From Ophioderma brevispina (taxonomy: Eukaryota > Echinodermata > Ophiuroidea > Amphilepidida > Ophiodermatidae), in contig JAMKCH010088386.1 of NCBI GenBank assembly GCA_023653785.1, positions 34,211 to 98,210 of the forward strand: 64,000 bases of DNA, in the 5' to 3' direction. Positions 45,501-54,718 of the stretch are shown piece by piece. A program made the translations under genes and the position numbers. How positions within the stretch are numbered: position 1 is the stretch's first letter; every line of letters begins with the position of its first letter. The notes below the pieces were generated by a model. The model was not told the origin of the DNA. It made no database searches and was given only the letters and a program-made list of their open reading frames with translations.

Positions 45501-48500
45501 TGCTTCTTTTTAATTGACAATTGCATGACATTATACAACCAACACAAATAATCGAGCAAACAGGAAGAGCGACTTTCACGTTTCTCAATGTTACAAATGT
45601 ACATCTCTCAAATACAACCACCACATCCCCATAATTACACCTCGGTCCACTGTTACTATACCGTCACTATATCCCTAGGGTTTAATCCTTACTCCAACTC
45701 TTAATATCTTAAGACTACCTTTAAAGAGCAATGACCAATAGACTCCATACAGGCAGAAGGGATTGACTGCATTTGAGGAAAAATCTTGATATGCTTGAAG
45801 GATTTATCTGAACATACTACAGGCATGCCATCTCTTCATAAAAACACTACTCAAATTTGAAAAAAGACTGTTCTAAAATCTGTGTAGGTGAATTAATAAC
45901 ATGCTAGTACAGGGCAAGCTTGAGTGGTTAGTCGTTTGATGATATCATTCAATCAGTTAAATGATAAAAATAATCCAATTTAACCCTTTACCTGGACTCG
46001 TGCTAGGCAATTTTCTGGGCCTCGCAACTCGCAAGGACTTTAGCAGTAAAGATTGACCTCCAGTGACCTCCTGCCAGCATACATGTGTGGGCAGACCAGC
46101 CAATATTGGGATAAAGTTTCAATGAAAAACAGCCTAGAGGCGAGACATTGTGTCTAGAAATCAAGGGCAGGTTCCGGCCAGAATTGCCTATATATATATA
46201 TATATATCTCGCACGCTTCAGCAATGGTTCAGCTTCACTGCGCTAAAACAATGAAACTGTTGAAGCGAATCTGGGCCAAAAGTGACCCAAAGTCAGGGGA
46301 AAGTGTTAAAGGAATGGTGATTATTGATTACCATTCAATTTTTTCCCTTGAAGTTGAGTTACAGTCATGGTATTGCCCAATGGGTGCTTCATTTTATTTG
46401 ATTTTCATTATGCCCACTAAAATTAAGGTCAGAGTTATGGATAAGGATTCAGGGTATGGGAGAGTGAGAAGTTTAGCAGACAAAATGAAATCAAACCAAA
46501 TGTGGGCAGTCCCATTTTGCCCTAACATTGATTTGCTAAATCACCTTATTGTCATACTGGTCATGCTTGCTCTTAAAGGCACTGTCCAACTGCAATACTT
46601 ACTAATCCATGAAACTATCAGGCACTAGTCCCTTCCGATCTCCGATGCTGGGCCTCCCAAAAGTTACCTTCAACTGTTTAAGCAGGTTCACTGTATCACC
46701 CTTCTTGAAGCTCAATGGGTCTGGTGATTGGCTCACATAGTCGCTATTAGCAACGGCACTTACGTCTAGCACCACAAAATAATTGTAATAGTATTACTTT
46801 TTAAAATGTCCACTGGGAGATGGAATTCTATTGACCTTTTCTCAATGTTAACTTTGTATTGTTCACAGAACTCTATACATTAAAATAATATTGTTGACAT
46901 GTTCTGTTCTTCTGACTCTAAATATGAATGTGATACAAATTGTTCCACGTTTTAGTAGTAAATTCTGTGAACTAAAAAAATACAGCATTCTGTTGTCTGC
47001 TGTTGTGGTTTGTGAATGGGGACAAAGGTCACATGAGGTCACCAATTTGTGGGACACTACCAAGGACCATTGTATCCGTGAAAATCTATCGACATTATGT
47101 GGATACACCAAACAATTTATAATCTTACCATTTTGGGCCACAAAGGTCACCAGCATGTGGGACATTACCCAAGCGCCATTGTATCTAGGTGTCATGAAAT
47201 TCACTCAACATATGTGGATATACCAAGCAATTTCATAATTCTGACCATTTTTTGGAAATGACCTCCAACCTCTAGATGACCTTTGACCCCACTCGTAAGA
47301 AGGGTAACTGAGGGCACTACCCAAGGACCATACATGCAAGTGCATGAAAATGTGAGCATGTATGTGAAACAGACGGCATTTGTTTTACTGTTAAACATTT
47401 TGACCGCAAACCAACGCACACAGGCACTCACGGCACACATACACTCTCGCACACGCACACCTCACCCACACAACCAAGTACAATCCCTGTATTTGCTTGC
47501 TTCGCAGACAAAACAAAAAGGTCAGTAGCAACAACAATATGAATCAAACATTTGGATACTTGATTTCTTCACATACACCTACATCATAATTCATGGTCCA
47601 AAAGTCTTATGTATTTGATAAACTAACACTGTTGATTCTTGCTTGAGGGGGTAGGACACGATTGGCTCGATTTGGGCATTGGGGATTTCCAAACGGTAAT
47701 TTGGGAACTGCTACATGCATTTACTATGGCAGTTTTCGGTCCCAGTGACATTACAAAATCATCTCTTAAACCTTTGTTCAAAAGATCTTAGTAATATCAT
47801 AATTTAGGGGAAAATTATTGACTTCAAAATCCGTCGGGGTTAGTGGATTAAACCCGCTGCAAAATAGTGTAATTTCCAATAATAGTCATTTAGATTTAAA
47901 TATTGTGACCAGGCCTAGTCTTGAGTCAAGTCTGTGTGTAACCGTTCGATATGCGTAAGAGCGCCCTCCTAAACCGGTAAGTCTTTGAAACAGACTAGCA
48001 CCCGAAGTTGATGCCGTTTTGAACGTGCTGTTGCTGTTAGGTTGGCATGCCCACCCTTCCCCTGCTTAAAAGTGCTCTTATCATTAAGGTCTCATACCCA
48101 CCACTCACTTAAACCAAGCCTGAAATTTTGGTACCACTCCAGCTGTTACATGATAAGTTCGCTGGATTGTTCCATTTTGAAAGTGCCTAATTTACTCCAT
48201 ATGTGAATTTGTGAACATATGCCACATTTTTTATCACATTTTTAATCGTCTTGGAACCCTGAGATGAGATGGTTATGTTAATTTTGCATATGCAGAGTAG
48301 CTGTTCCAAACTGTTAATATTGAGCACCATTATCAGTGCTTCAGTGCTGCATAACAATAAAATCCTAAAGGACAAGGGCATGCATTTATTTTGTTGACAG
48401 GTAATAAACAACATCTTGGACATATGAATGAATGGTGTGAATTATTTAGCCAATAAGTAAAATAAGCCCTTTCTCAATTCTTACTACACATGTCCAACTT

Positions 48501-51500
48501 TTTGGCTAGTAAAGTATAACCCACTTCAGGTGCACGGCGATCCCTGCATAACTTGAATGGCATCCCCCCCTCACCCTCATGGATGCCTCCATATATGTTA
48601 TTTATCAATTAGTTCTTCCAATTATCTGTTTTAAGAGTAATAGTTCTATTTAATTGATGTAGAAAGGATGGTTTATAAGATATATCAATAAATATATAGC
48701 AATACCTTATCTTTTGACTTTGTTCCTTAAATTAAAATATTGATAGATCTGTTAAAATTCATACCTGATTTTTCTTCATCAATATCATCCAGGCTGAAAA
48801 GAAAAGTTTGAAAAAATAAGTGTATTTTACATTGGGCATTATTTATAAACTTTTGACAAGCAATAGTTCCAAATGATTCTGTGGCTTGGTTTTGATTTTG
48901 TCTATTTAAAAATATATAAACTAACATTAAAGGTGCATTTTGTGATTTCAGCATCATCCGTTTTATTCATTGATCACTAGATATCCTTGATAAAAGCTTA
49001 TTCTCAAAATTTGAGCTGATACCGATCTTGCGGTTTTGTGTTATGAGCAATTATTCATTTCCCACGGTCCCATAGGCTACTGTGCTGTCATTTCTGTCCG
49101 TTTACGGAAAGAAAATACAAAAATTGTGAATTTCTTACAGATGCGACCGGATTTGCACGTAAGATTGGGCACACATGGATTACTAAGGGTAACGGTTCAG
49201 ATGATATAAAAATCTCAACATTTTTTAGGTAAGTCGGGGGGCGAGGCTGTGGATCACGAAATACCCCTTTAACAAAACTGACCCTTAATTGAATCCTTGA
49301 AGAATTTCTGAGAGATCATATCCTACTTTTTAGAAAAAACACTTGTTTTAATAGGAATGAGAGAAAAGAGGTTAGCTGCATTTATCTATCCTAAAACATA
49401 CCCTTCTTTGCCCTCTGTGATACTAATAAAGCTGTATTCCGTCTCATTTCCCTCCGCTTTGGGAAATATGTCTTCTTGAAAGAGAATCATACTCTCAATG
49501 ACCTCGTTGACGTAACCCGCATACTGGAATGGGTCCAGGTCCTCTGGACCCCACATAAGGGTGGGCCCGAGACATGTTGCTAGATTACGTGAATCCATGT
49601 AATTCTCGTCGCTATGTTGGGATAGTCTGTAAGAAAATAATATAATAATTCTGAGAGATGTACTGGTAATTGGAAAATAGTTTCCTATATGCAAATAAAA
49701 CACAATTTTAAACCTTCAGCTTTAACAGAATGAACCTATTTTCAAAGATTATTCTAATATATATTTTCTTTACCTCAAGATGGCCAAGGAAATGATGGAA
49801 AAGATAATGGGAAAACTTAAATATTAACAAGCACAACTTGGAATTATACAGTGCATCGTCATGACTCTGCCAATCCCCACTTGACTCCTAGATAACCTTT
49901 GACCCCAAATGTTGAGGATTTCACTTCCTCCAAGTCTCTGAATATGGGTGAGCAATACCAGCATGCCAAAATTTCAAAATCAAGAAGAGAGCAATATGAC
50001 CCTAAGCGATCCCTGAATGACCTTTGACCTTCCAATCTGTTACCCCACACAAGGCCCCTTGTCTCAATGTATAATCATACTAAGTATGAACTTGATCCAT
50101 CATCACCAAAAAGCTACAGTAAGTTGAAAGTGTCAAACAAAAGGTATATACTAGAGCAATATAATGACCCTAATTGACCCATGAATGACCTTTGATCTCC
50201 TCATCTGTTACCCCAAATAAGACCCCTTGTCTCAATGTATGATCATACTAAGTATGAACTTGATCCATCACTACACTAAAAAGTTACATTAAGTTGAAAA
50301 AGTGTCAACGAAAAGGTGTATACTTTTCACACTGAGCCGGTCATCGATCCACTTTTGCGATCGATCGCCGTTTTTGAAGACTAGTGCAGCCTTTTCCTGA
50401 ATATTAGAGACACATGCGCAATAACACCTTAGTTACAATGTAAAAGCTTTCCAAAGGAAGGATTCAATGAGCTGCTACTTTCACAAAATACTTCTTTCTG
50501 AGACATTTATGTCAGTGTTGTGGTTGATGATTTTAATGCTGAGGTACATGGCCATCTTTTAAATGATATGACTTGTCACCTTGGTTTGTTTCTGCACAGA
50601 AATAGCGCGTTTTCCGTACTGAAAATTGAACAAACTGAGTAAGGAAATTCAACATGGCGAATGGTCTCTTACATGTAGTGCATTTAGCGGACGCGTGTGT
50701 GTTGTTATTTGTGGAAGCATAACAGCGATATGTATCAGAGTTGGCGAAGTATCATAATGATTTGGTGGCTGGTTTGAAGTCTACAGACGGTGATCGATCG
50801 CAAAAGTCGATCGATCACCAGCTCAGTGTGAAATGCCTTAATGTTTGACAAACACACACACACACACATGAATCGTGCGGACACAAGGTCTTTCCAATTG
50901 CATCAGATGACCTAAAAATGAAAATGGGAGGGGGGTGGATGAAGCTGTGCTTCAAAAAATTCCACTTTTACAACGGAAAATTTTTAGGGCTGTTTATTAT
51001 CCCAATTTACCAACTGTTACAAGCTATATTGTCTGTGTAATTTTGAAACAAGAGATATCATGTGTCTGCTCATGAATATCAGATGAGCCTTACTCCTGTG
51101 CTGACTAAGGTCTTTTTTTTGACCACTTCCATGGATTTGGTCATTTTGGTTGTCATCGATTGGCACACATTTTCATGGTTTTAGGCGACGAAAAAGAAAA
51201 CCCTGTTTTACGGGCTAATTTTGTCTTTTTTAATTTGTTTTTTCTGGACTCAAAAATTGGCCTAAAATAGCCCCACATTCCTGAAAAAATCAAAGAAAAA
51301 ATGACAATTTACAAACAAATTTCATCATAAAAAAATTGCCAATTTGGGCTAAAACAGGCTTGATTTTACATACTTTTGGAAAAAACTAAAAAAAAAAAAA
51401 TTCTGCAAATCTGAAAAATCAGGTCGGTCGGCGGGCCCGTAAAACAGGGTTTTTTTATTTTCGTCGCCTTAGCAGAATTTTTTTGGTTTGTTTTAGAGTA

Positions 51501-54500
51501 CTACTGAGGATCTAAATACATGCACACAAGTCCTTTACACTCACGTTTTTGAGAAACTGGAAGAGGTAACGCATGACACAATCAGGAGGGGTCTGCCAAG
51601 CTGCTCGACTAGTTGAGCTAGATCTGGACTGCGATCTTGGCCTTCTTGCTTTGATTCTGTGTATAAAAGGATAATATTAAAAGAATAGTGAAACAAGCCA
51701 CGTCCTTATTCTGTTATCTACTGCTAAAGTAATAAAAGTTACTTTAAGGAGACAATTGTGAGGCACTGTCGTCATCGTTGTCATAATCAAGATTATAACT
51801 TGCATGTTATGCTGTGAGTGCAAAAATTGATAAACTATGAAAATTCTATGAAAATCTAAATCTTCTGTTCCAATATTAATGAAATGTTTTAACATGTACT
51901 TGTTTTTCCCATGTGGGGTTAGGCATTTCATTTAAGTAAAATTTTTCATGCATGACTGTAATCAAGGCAAAAGGAGACATAGGGACCGGGACTTCAATAA
52001 AGTTACGCTGTAAGGAGCCATAAAAAAAATAACTGAGGAATGTCAGCCCTGAAATCCATTCACTACCAGTAACAAGCAAGTTAACAACCATTACATAAAA
52101 AAGCATATCGTGTAGCACTTCTCTTCTATTAGTTCTCATCTACTTACTTGTGCAATCGTAACTGTTCAAACATGTGTTTTTTAGGGCCGAGCGGTTCTGG
52201 CAGTTTTCGGAATAACAGTTTAAGCCGACTCCCACCAAGTTGGATGTCCCCTTTGGGTCCTAATGCATAGAGAAGATCACGACCTGTAATGGACAGTAGA
52301 AAAATAATGGCTTCGAACCATAACAGCAAAATTTCACAAATGTCACATATTCCACAGATAAGTAAACAGTTTTCCTAGTCTCATTGGTGATGGTTATCTT
52401 GAGCGGACGTCTTACCTTTTTCAAACGCTCTTGCATTTCTTGCACTTCTGTGGGTAGATCCTGGCATACGGAAAATGCCCTGATGACTTAGCCCGGTGAA
52501 ATACTCAAAAACAATTGGAGATTCTCAATATTTTTGTCCATGAACAATGTTTTGTTTATGAAAACCAATTTAATGATTGAGATATCAGATAAAATTTGAC
52601 TGAAACAGATTTACCAACAATTTTTCAACTTGAATAATTCAAAGACAACTAAAAGTACTCTGGGCTGATTGGATGGTTGTATATTTGTGCTTTTCTCAAA
52701 GTGGAAAATCATGATACCTCGGGCTTAGATTTTCTATATCTTACCGATGCTTTAAAACACCAGCGATCCTAGTTGGGTCATTATTAAAACTAGGTTTTTT
52801 TGCATTCCAACCAATTGGCATCTGAAAGATGCATATAATATACACATTACCATTGATGTTGCCCCGAGAATTTTTTAAACAACACTTTTCATTGTGATAG
52901 CATGGAATGGAAAACTAATCACCTATTAACAAATCAAGATTCAACCATTTAAGCTATCGCCCTACTATTATTTTCCAAATCTTAAACAGCCGTAGAATCT
53001 ATTCAATTTCACTGGTTCCTGGCCCGAGTTCAATTTACAATTTAGATCGGGTATTATTCGCTGTGTATTGACGTTATTTGGAGTTGGCGGTTGATGCGCT
53101 CATGTCAATGTTGCGTCTCATTGCGTAGGTTCTTTGCGTTAAAGAGTTTGCTTGATTTTCCTCACTGGGTAGTGGCAGTTCCTTTCTTGTTGTATATAAG
53201 TCATAAGGAAATCACAAAATTAGGTTAAAAGTACCTATAATTATTTATAAATCAGCGTAAACGTATGATATGGGGAATTGTACTCTCTTTACGACAAACT
53301 GAAACAAAGCGATGCCATTAGCTTTTGCTTGGAAGACCTTGGTCTCACACCTCATTCTTCCACTTAAAATTCTGGCATCATCTTGGCTTCAATTCATCGT
53401 AAAGAGGTAACCAGTTTCCAAAGTATGCCTTGCACTATGTCAATTGAAATCACTCTCTGTGTAAGACACTGCCTAAAGTCTTTCACAGAGGGAGAGTGTG
53501 TGTATTTCAGAAGAAATTATCCAATGAGCTATTCCATTTGGAATCTCTACTCCACCTGTGGAAGATTTAATCAGTGTCTGTCACAGACGGGATGTCACAT
53601 ATAACTCTAGTACCAAATTGGGCTATCCATTTGGAATCTATAACTCCCTGGGAGGAGTTTAATCAGTCTTTTCCAAAGAGGGTGTTGCGATACCAACGGT
53701 AGTTACCAAATAGGCTATTCCATTTGGAATCTCTACTCCCCTGCCTGAGGAAGATTTAAGCAGTATTTCCAAAAAAGGGGTGGGTAGGTACCATTGTAGT
53801 TACCAAATAGGCTATCATTTGGAAGCATACTTCCCCCTGTGGAATACTTCTTAACCTATACTCCATAAACCTAGAAGTACAAGTAATAAATAACTCCCAC
53901 ACAAGTCTCACAAGGAGTGCCTGTATGTAGACTTATACAACCAGTATTTTGCATATGAGTGTAAGAGATTTGTCTTTGTTCGTACATCATGCGATGTGTG
54001 TCTCTTAATCGCGCTCGAATTCATGAGTTAGGACATGAGACTAGCGTGTGTTGGTAGTAAGGCCCGATAATGCTGCGCAGCGCATTGATAATTTACTTTG
54101 TTTAACTTCTATGTTACAGAAGTTGTAATCTTATACAGAGGGTGGGGTGGGGCAGATTTCGAATGTAAAAGTCGATTGTGCCCACCTGCACTAACGGGAC
54201 CGGTTATGATTCTGTACTTACCGTATAGAGCTAATGAATTCCACACACATGTCAACAACAAGAGGAATGTCTCTACCACTAACCTGTAAGAATAGAAGCA
54301 AATTTACATATATAGCCTTACAATTCTACATTTTAACAGTGGTTAGCTAAGGGCATCATGATTCCCTGCCAATTGCTGCGGGAATGGCCAGTTTTATTTT
54401 TAAGGATACATATGATACCTAGAGTCCATTTCTACATCTCCTTGCAGTGATGTCGTAACCTTGATGCAGCTTTTACGTACGCGCAAGATATGCCGTCTTT

Positions 54501-54718
54501 GTGTAGCGTAAAAAAACGCCGTCTTTAAGCCAGCGCGCGCGGATTACTGGTGCGACCATCAAATCTCGCGGTCACTGCACAGAGTAGGGAAATGGAGTAC
54601 CGTGGCCATTATTGAGGCAACATTACATCACCACTTTCACCTGCACCTCTGACTTACCGTAATATAGTTATGAGGATCTCCGCCAAACAGTTGAGCATCC
54701 ACTCTAGATACTGGCCTT
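39057..54718 (-). CDS. SRGAP: srGAP-family gene (RhoGAP + SH3 + alternative tails), 3' half
   Basis: Slit-Robo Rho GTPase-activating proteins bend membranes through an F-BAR domain, inactivate Rac/Rho-type GTPases through a RhoGAP domain, and bind proline-rich partners such as Robo through an SH3 domain. Eleven minus-strand exons follow that order: linker with LFGGDPHNYIT, RhoGAP start RDIPLVVDMCVEF, arginine-finger exon GIFRMPGST, LKLLFRKLPEPL, VMRYLFQFLK, SDENYMDSRNLATCLGPTLM, an acidic microexon, an SH3 exon with LSFKKGD, and three alternative proline-rich tails. The spacing and the phrase SDEN-M-D...GPTLM are characteristic of srGAPs. The F-BAR exons are not seen and may lie upstream, beyond 64000. 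Individual exons are listed separately. Confidence 0.88.
40277..40566. mobile_element. TIR element with CAGTGGCGTAG ends, 290 bp
   Basis: The left end CAGTGGCGTAGTTAGGG and right end CCCTTGCTACGCCACTG are inverted. It lies in the intron between tail exons B and C. The CAGTGGCGTAG terminus is common in invertebrate non-autonomous elements. No clear target duplication is left (CATG shared). Confidence 0.8.
41059..41344 (-). mobile_element. TTAA-type MITE family 2 copy between tail exons B and C
   Basis: AAGGGGCATTTAATGATC at the left and, inverted, AAAGGTGCATTTGGTGAT at the right, flanked by TTAA at 41055-41058 and 41345-41348. Intronic within the srGAP-like gene. Confidence 0.8.
41748..42192 (-). 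CDS. SRGAP: srGAP-like terminal or cassette exon B (147 aa tail)
   Basis: It begins after TTTAACAG with T GAA TCC, the same phase and split codon as exons A and C. It encodes ESTGVDSEMPGTPDSSSLL, LQERKYSANKLALELNS (a short helix equivalent to the conserved D-I-x-x-T-M-x-x-A-L helix of srGAP tails), QQLPDVLQISPVSSRPGSVV, then RKGPPPPVRPRSVRRARV, and stops after SNTL. Overlapping the stop, CACT|GTAAAAG could act as a donor leaving two bases, which would join in frame to exon C. B may thus be either a terminal exon or a symmetric cassette exon. The proline and basic content suggests SH3- and membrane- or actin-directed binding, by inference. Confidence 0.82.
42259..42646 (-). CDS. SRGAP: srGAP-like terminal exon A (128 aa tail, closest to srGAP C-termini)
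   Basis: It begins after TTTCACAG with T GAG GAC, entered in phase 2. It encodes EDKEENAKTPETLELPKVSL, then NDIDNTMQSALSSLDELSN, matching the conserved short helix in srGAP C-termini (D-I-E-x-T-M-x-x-A-L-x-E-L). Then come SRPSSVGSTSS and KGPPPIIKPKPKRPIRPAP, ending KTKTL before TGA. The stop is only 66 bp from exon B's acceptor with no AATAAA between, so use of A as the last exon would put exon B and beyond in its 3' UTR unless a non-canonical signal is used. No alternative in-frame donor is visible near its end. Confidence 0.87.
43014..43295. mobile_element. Palindromic MITE with TA flanks, between SH3 exon and tail A
   Basis: GGCTGGTATTCTGAAAGGGA, GACTAACTTTAGA at the left and its inverted copy (TCTAAAGTTAGTCTCCC, TTTCAGAATACCAGCC) at the right. 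Nested GGGTTTAAACC words follow the same symmetry. TA lies on both sides (43012-43013 and 43296-43297), as for Tc1/mariner-type insertions. Confidence 0.82.
44008..44452. mobile_element. Foldback element, arms about 150 bp
   Basis: Left: ATTTTGAAAGTTTTCAAAAT, GTTGTCTAAGTCTTGCTC, CCCGAAAGACGCAAAACCCC, AACCAAAATTTGC, GTTTTCAATGG. The same words appear inverted from 44302 to 44452. It lies in the intron between the SH3 exon and tail A. Confidence 0.8.
44930..45090. mobile_element. Palindromic MITE, arms about 70 bp
   Basis: AATAAAGGGTTTGCAGTGTC, CTCGGCCAGAAAAAC, AAATAATGGG on the left and the same inverted on the right (CCCATTATTTAG, GTTTTTCTGACCTCGG, GACACTGGAAACCC). Also intronic in the srGAP-like gene. 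Confidence 0.8.
46190..46208. repeat. TA microsatellite
   Basis: A pure run of about nine TA units. Confidence 0.9.
46603..46765 (-). CDS. SRGAP: srGAP-like SH3 exon
   Basis: The exon is 163 nt, after GTGCTAG, entered in phase 1 and left in phase 2 at GATTA|GTAAGT. It reads VSAVANSDYVSQSPDPLSFK, KGDTVNLLKQL, GDRKGLVPDSFMD. The A-x-x-x-Y, ELSF-like PLSFKKGD, and G-L-V-P-x-x-(F/Y) motifs define an SH3 fold. The usual D-W-W after the n-Src loop is missing (KVTFGRPSIGDRKG instead), so proline-ligand binding may be altered. The phase-2 exit with TA completes to Tyr with the T that starts each of the three tail exons, which is direct evidence that all three can be spliced to it. Confidence 0.9.
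47025..47360. repeat. Tandem repeat, unit about 130 bp, 2-3 copies
   Basis: AAAGGTCACATGAGGTCACC or AAAGGTCACCAGCATGTGGG, GGGACA(C/T)TAC, CAAGGACCATTGTATC and ATGTGGATA recur in order. It is intronic and shares GACCTTTGACC words with other arrays in the window. Confidence 0.6.
48765..48793 (-). CDS. SRGAP: srGAP-like acidic microexon, 29 nt
   Basis: TTTTCAG precedes and GTATGA follows. The reading in phase 2 to phase 1 is (G)LDDIDEEKS(D), joining the RhoGAP exon (ending GG) to the SH3 exon (starting AC) without a phase break. The srGAP family has an acidic linker here between RhoGAP and SH3. It was too short for standard ORF detection. Confidence 0.8.
48931..49268 (+). mobile_element. TTAA-type MITE family 2, complete copy
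   Basis: AAGGTGCATTTTGTGATTTC at the left and GTGGATCACGAAATACCCCT at the right, TTAA on both sides (48927-48930 and 49269-49272). The interior matches 11586-11930. It lies in the srGAP-like intron between the RhoGAP exon and the microexon. Confidence 0.88.
49402..49626 (-). CDS. SRGAP: srGAP-like RhoGAP C-terminal exon
   Basis: The exon is 225 nt between TTCTTACAG and GG|GTATGT. It encodes LSQHSDENYMDSRNLATCLG, PTLMWGPEDLDPFQYAGYVN, EVIESMILFQEDIFP, then EYSFISITEGKEG. It contains the conserved RhoGAP Asn (NLATCLGPTL) and the srGAP-type N-E-V-I-x-x-x-I helix ending in (D/E)-x-I-F-P. Entry and exit are both phase 2, matching the microexon. Confidence 0.93.
49870..50310. repeat. Tandem repeat, unit about 130-135 bp
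   Basis: AATGACCTTTGA, TCTGTTACCCCA, CCCCTTGTCTCAATGTAT, ATCATACTAAGTATGAACTT and GATCCATCA recur in the same order in two clear units and a decayed third. Confidence 0.75.
50326..50836. mobile_element. Foldback element with about 46-bp TIRs containing GATCGATC
   Basis: Left TTTCACACTGAGCCGGTCAT, CGATCCACTTTTGCGATCGATC and right inverted TTTCACACTGAGCTGGTGAT, CGATCGACTTTTGCGATCGATC. About 510 bp, no transposase. Confidence 0.82.
50855..50869. repeat. AC microsatellite
   Basis: A run of ACAC repeats just beyond the foldback element. Confidence 0.85.
51182..51472. mobile_element. TIR element (AGGCGACG ends), copy 2
   Basis: AGGCGACGAAAAAGAAAACC, CTGTTTTACGGGC at the left and its inverted counterpart GCCCGTAAAACAGGG, TTTTATTTTCGTCGCCT at the right. 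A paralogue of 24949-25212. It lies in the srGAP-like intron next to the 51545 exon. Confidence 0.85.
51545..51644 (-). CDS. SRGAP: srGAP-like RhoGAP central exon, with paired frame discrepancies
   Basis: It ends at AAAAAC|GTGAGTG. The C-terminal part reads VMRYLFQFLK, the helix before SDENYMD, while the upstream part reads GQDRSPDLAQLVEQLGRPLL, IV in a different frame. A missing base near 51571 (ATTGTG-TCATG) and an extra A in the run at 51546-51550 would make the exon a continuous RhoGAP segment with the correct phase at both ends. As written, 10 conserved residues are out of frame. The start is uncertain: 51644 (after GCAAG) gives the correct phase, and 51656 (after ACACAG) is the stronger acceptor. 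Confidence 0.75.
52148..52283 (-). CDS. SRGAP: srGAP-like RhoGAP exon with catalytic-lysine segment
   Basis: The exon is 136 nt, after CCATTACAG and before GTAAGT. It encodes RDLLYALGPKGDIQLGGSRL, KLLFRKLPEPLGPKKHMF, EQLRLH. The L-K-x-x-F-R-x-L-x-x-P-L motif is the RhoGAP helix carrying the conserved lysine. It is entered in phase 1, completing the Gly of FEKG, and left in phase 2. Confidence 0.9.
52416..52479 (-). CDS. SRGAP: srGAP-like RhoGAP arginine-finger exon
   Basis: The exon is 64 nt between CATCAG and GTAAGAC. It encodes GIFRMPGSTHRSARNARAFE, K(G). GIFR carries the arginine finger that completes the active site of the bound GTPase, and FEKG matches the F-E-R-G-E-D turn of srGAPs. 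Its end phase fits the next exon. Its start in phase 0 is one base out from the preceding exon's CG, probably a one-base error in the GGG run at the acceptor. Confidence 0.9.
52745..52768 (-). CDS. SRGAP: srGAP-like short RhoGAP exon (GVLKHR)
   Basis: Before GTAAGA the sequence reads IAGVLKHR, immediately preceding GIFR as G-L-x-x-x-G-I-F-R does in RhoGAPs. Starting after CAACTAG at 52768 gives a 24-nt exon that is phase 2 at both ends and compatible with the upstream exon. A longer alternative to 52821 (after CTTTCAG) is open only in a phase that fits neither neighbour. Confidence 0.6.
53450..53870. repeat. Tandem repeat, unit about 110-120 bp, about four copies
   Basis: TAGGCTATTCCATTTGGAAT, CTCTACTCC, GAAGATTTAA, CAGT and CCAAAGAGGG recur in order. 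Intronic. Confidence 0.75.
54222..54283 (-). CDS. SRGAP: srGAP-like RhoGAP N-terminal exon
   Basis: The exon is 62 nt between TTCTTACAG and CG|GTAAGT. It reads VSGRDIPLVVDMCVEFISSI, the start of the RhoGAP fold, where srGAPs have G-Q-x-I-P-L-V-V-x-x-C-I-x-(F/Y)-I. Phase 0 in, phase 2 out. Confidence 0.92.
54658..54718 (-). CDS. SRGAP: srGAP-like linker exon before RhoGAP
   Basis: It ends ATTACG|GTAAGT in phase 0, matching the next exon. It reads RPVSRVDAQLFGGDPHNYIT. L-F-G-G-(S/D)-x-x-x-Y-(I/V) directly before G-x-D-I-P-L-V-V is the srGAP linker. The 5' border is uncertain because the upstream sequence has a poor pyrimidine tract; AAG at 54719-54721 was taken. Confidence 0.75.

Noticed and set aside
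46003..46076. Minus-strand segment flanked by CTGGCAG and GTAAAG, and a second at 44225-44247 flanked by TTTTACAG and GTAAGT
   Set aside because: Both could be read as exons, but the SH3 exon joins the tail exons in perfect phase without them, and their translations add nothing srGAP-like. The second lies beside a foldback element.
46224..46628. 134-codon plus-strand frame starting at an ATG
   Set aside because: Its end overlaps the srGAP-like SH3 exon on the other strand, there are no splice sites or recognisable motifs, and the composition is not distinctive.
52416..52460. Frame DLPTEVQEMQERLKK within the arginine-finger exon
   Set aside because: First read as an exon after TATGCCAG, but the other frame (GIFRMPGST...FEKG) matches RhoGAP and has the correct exit phase.
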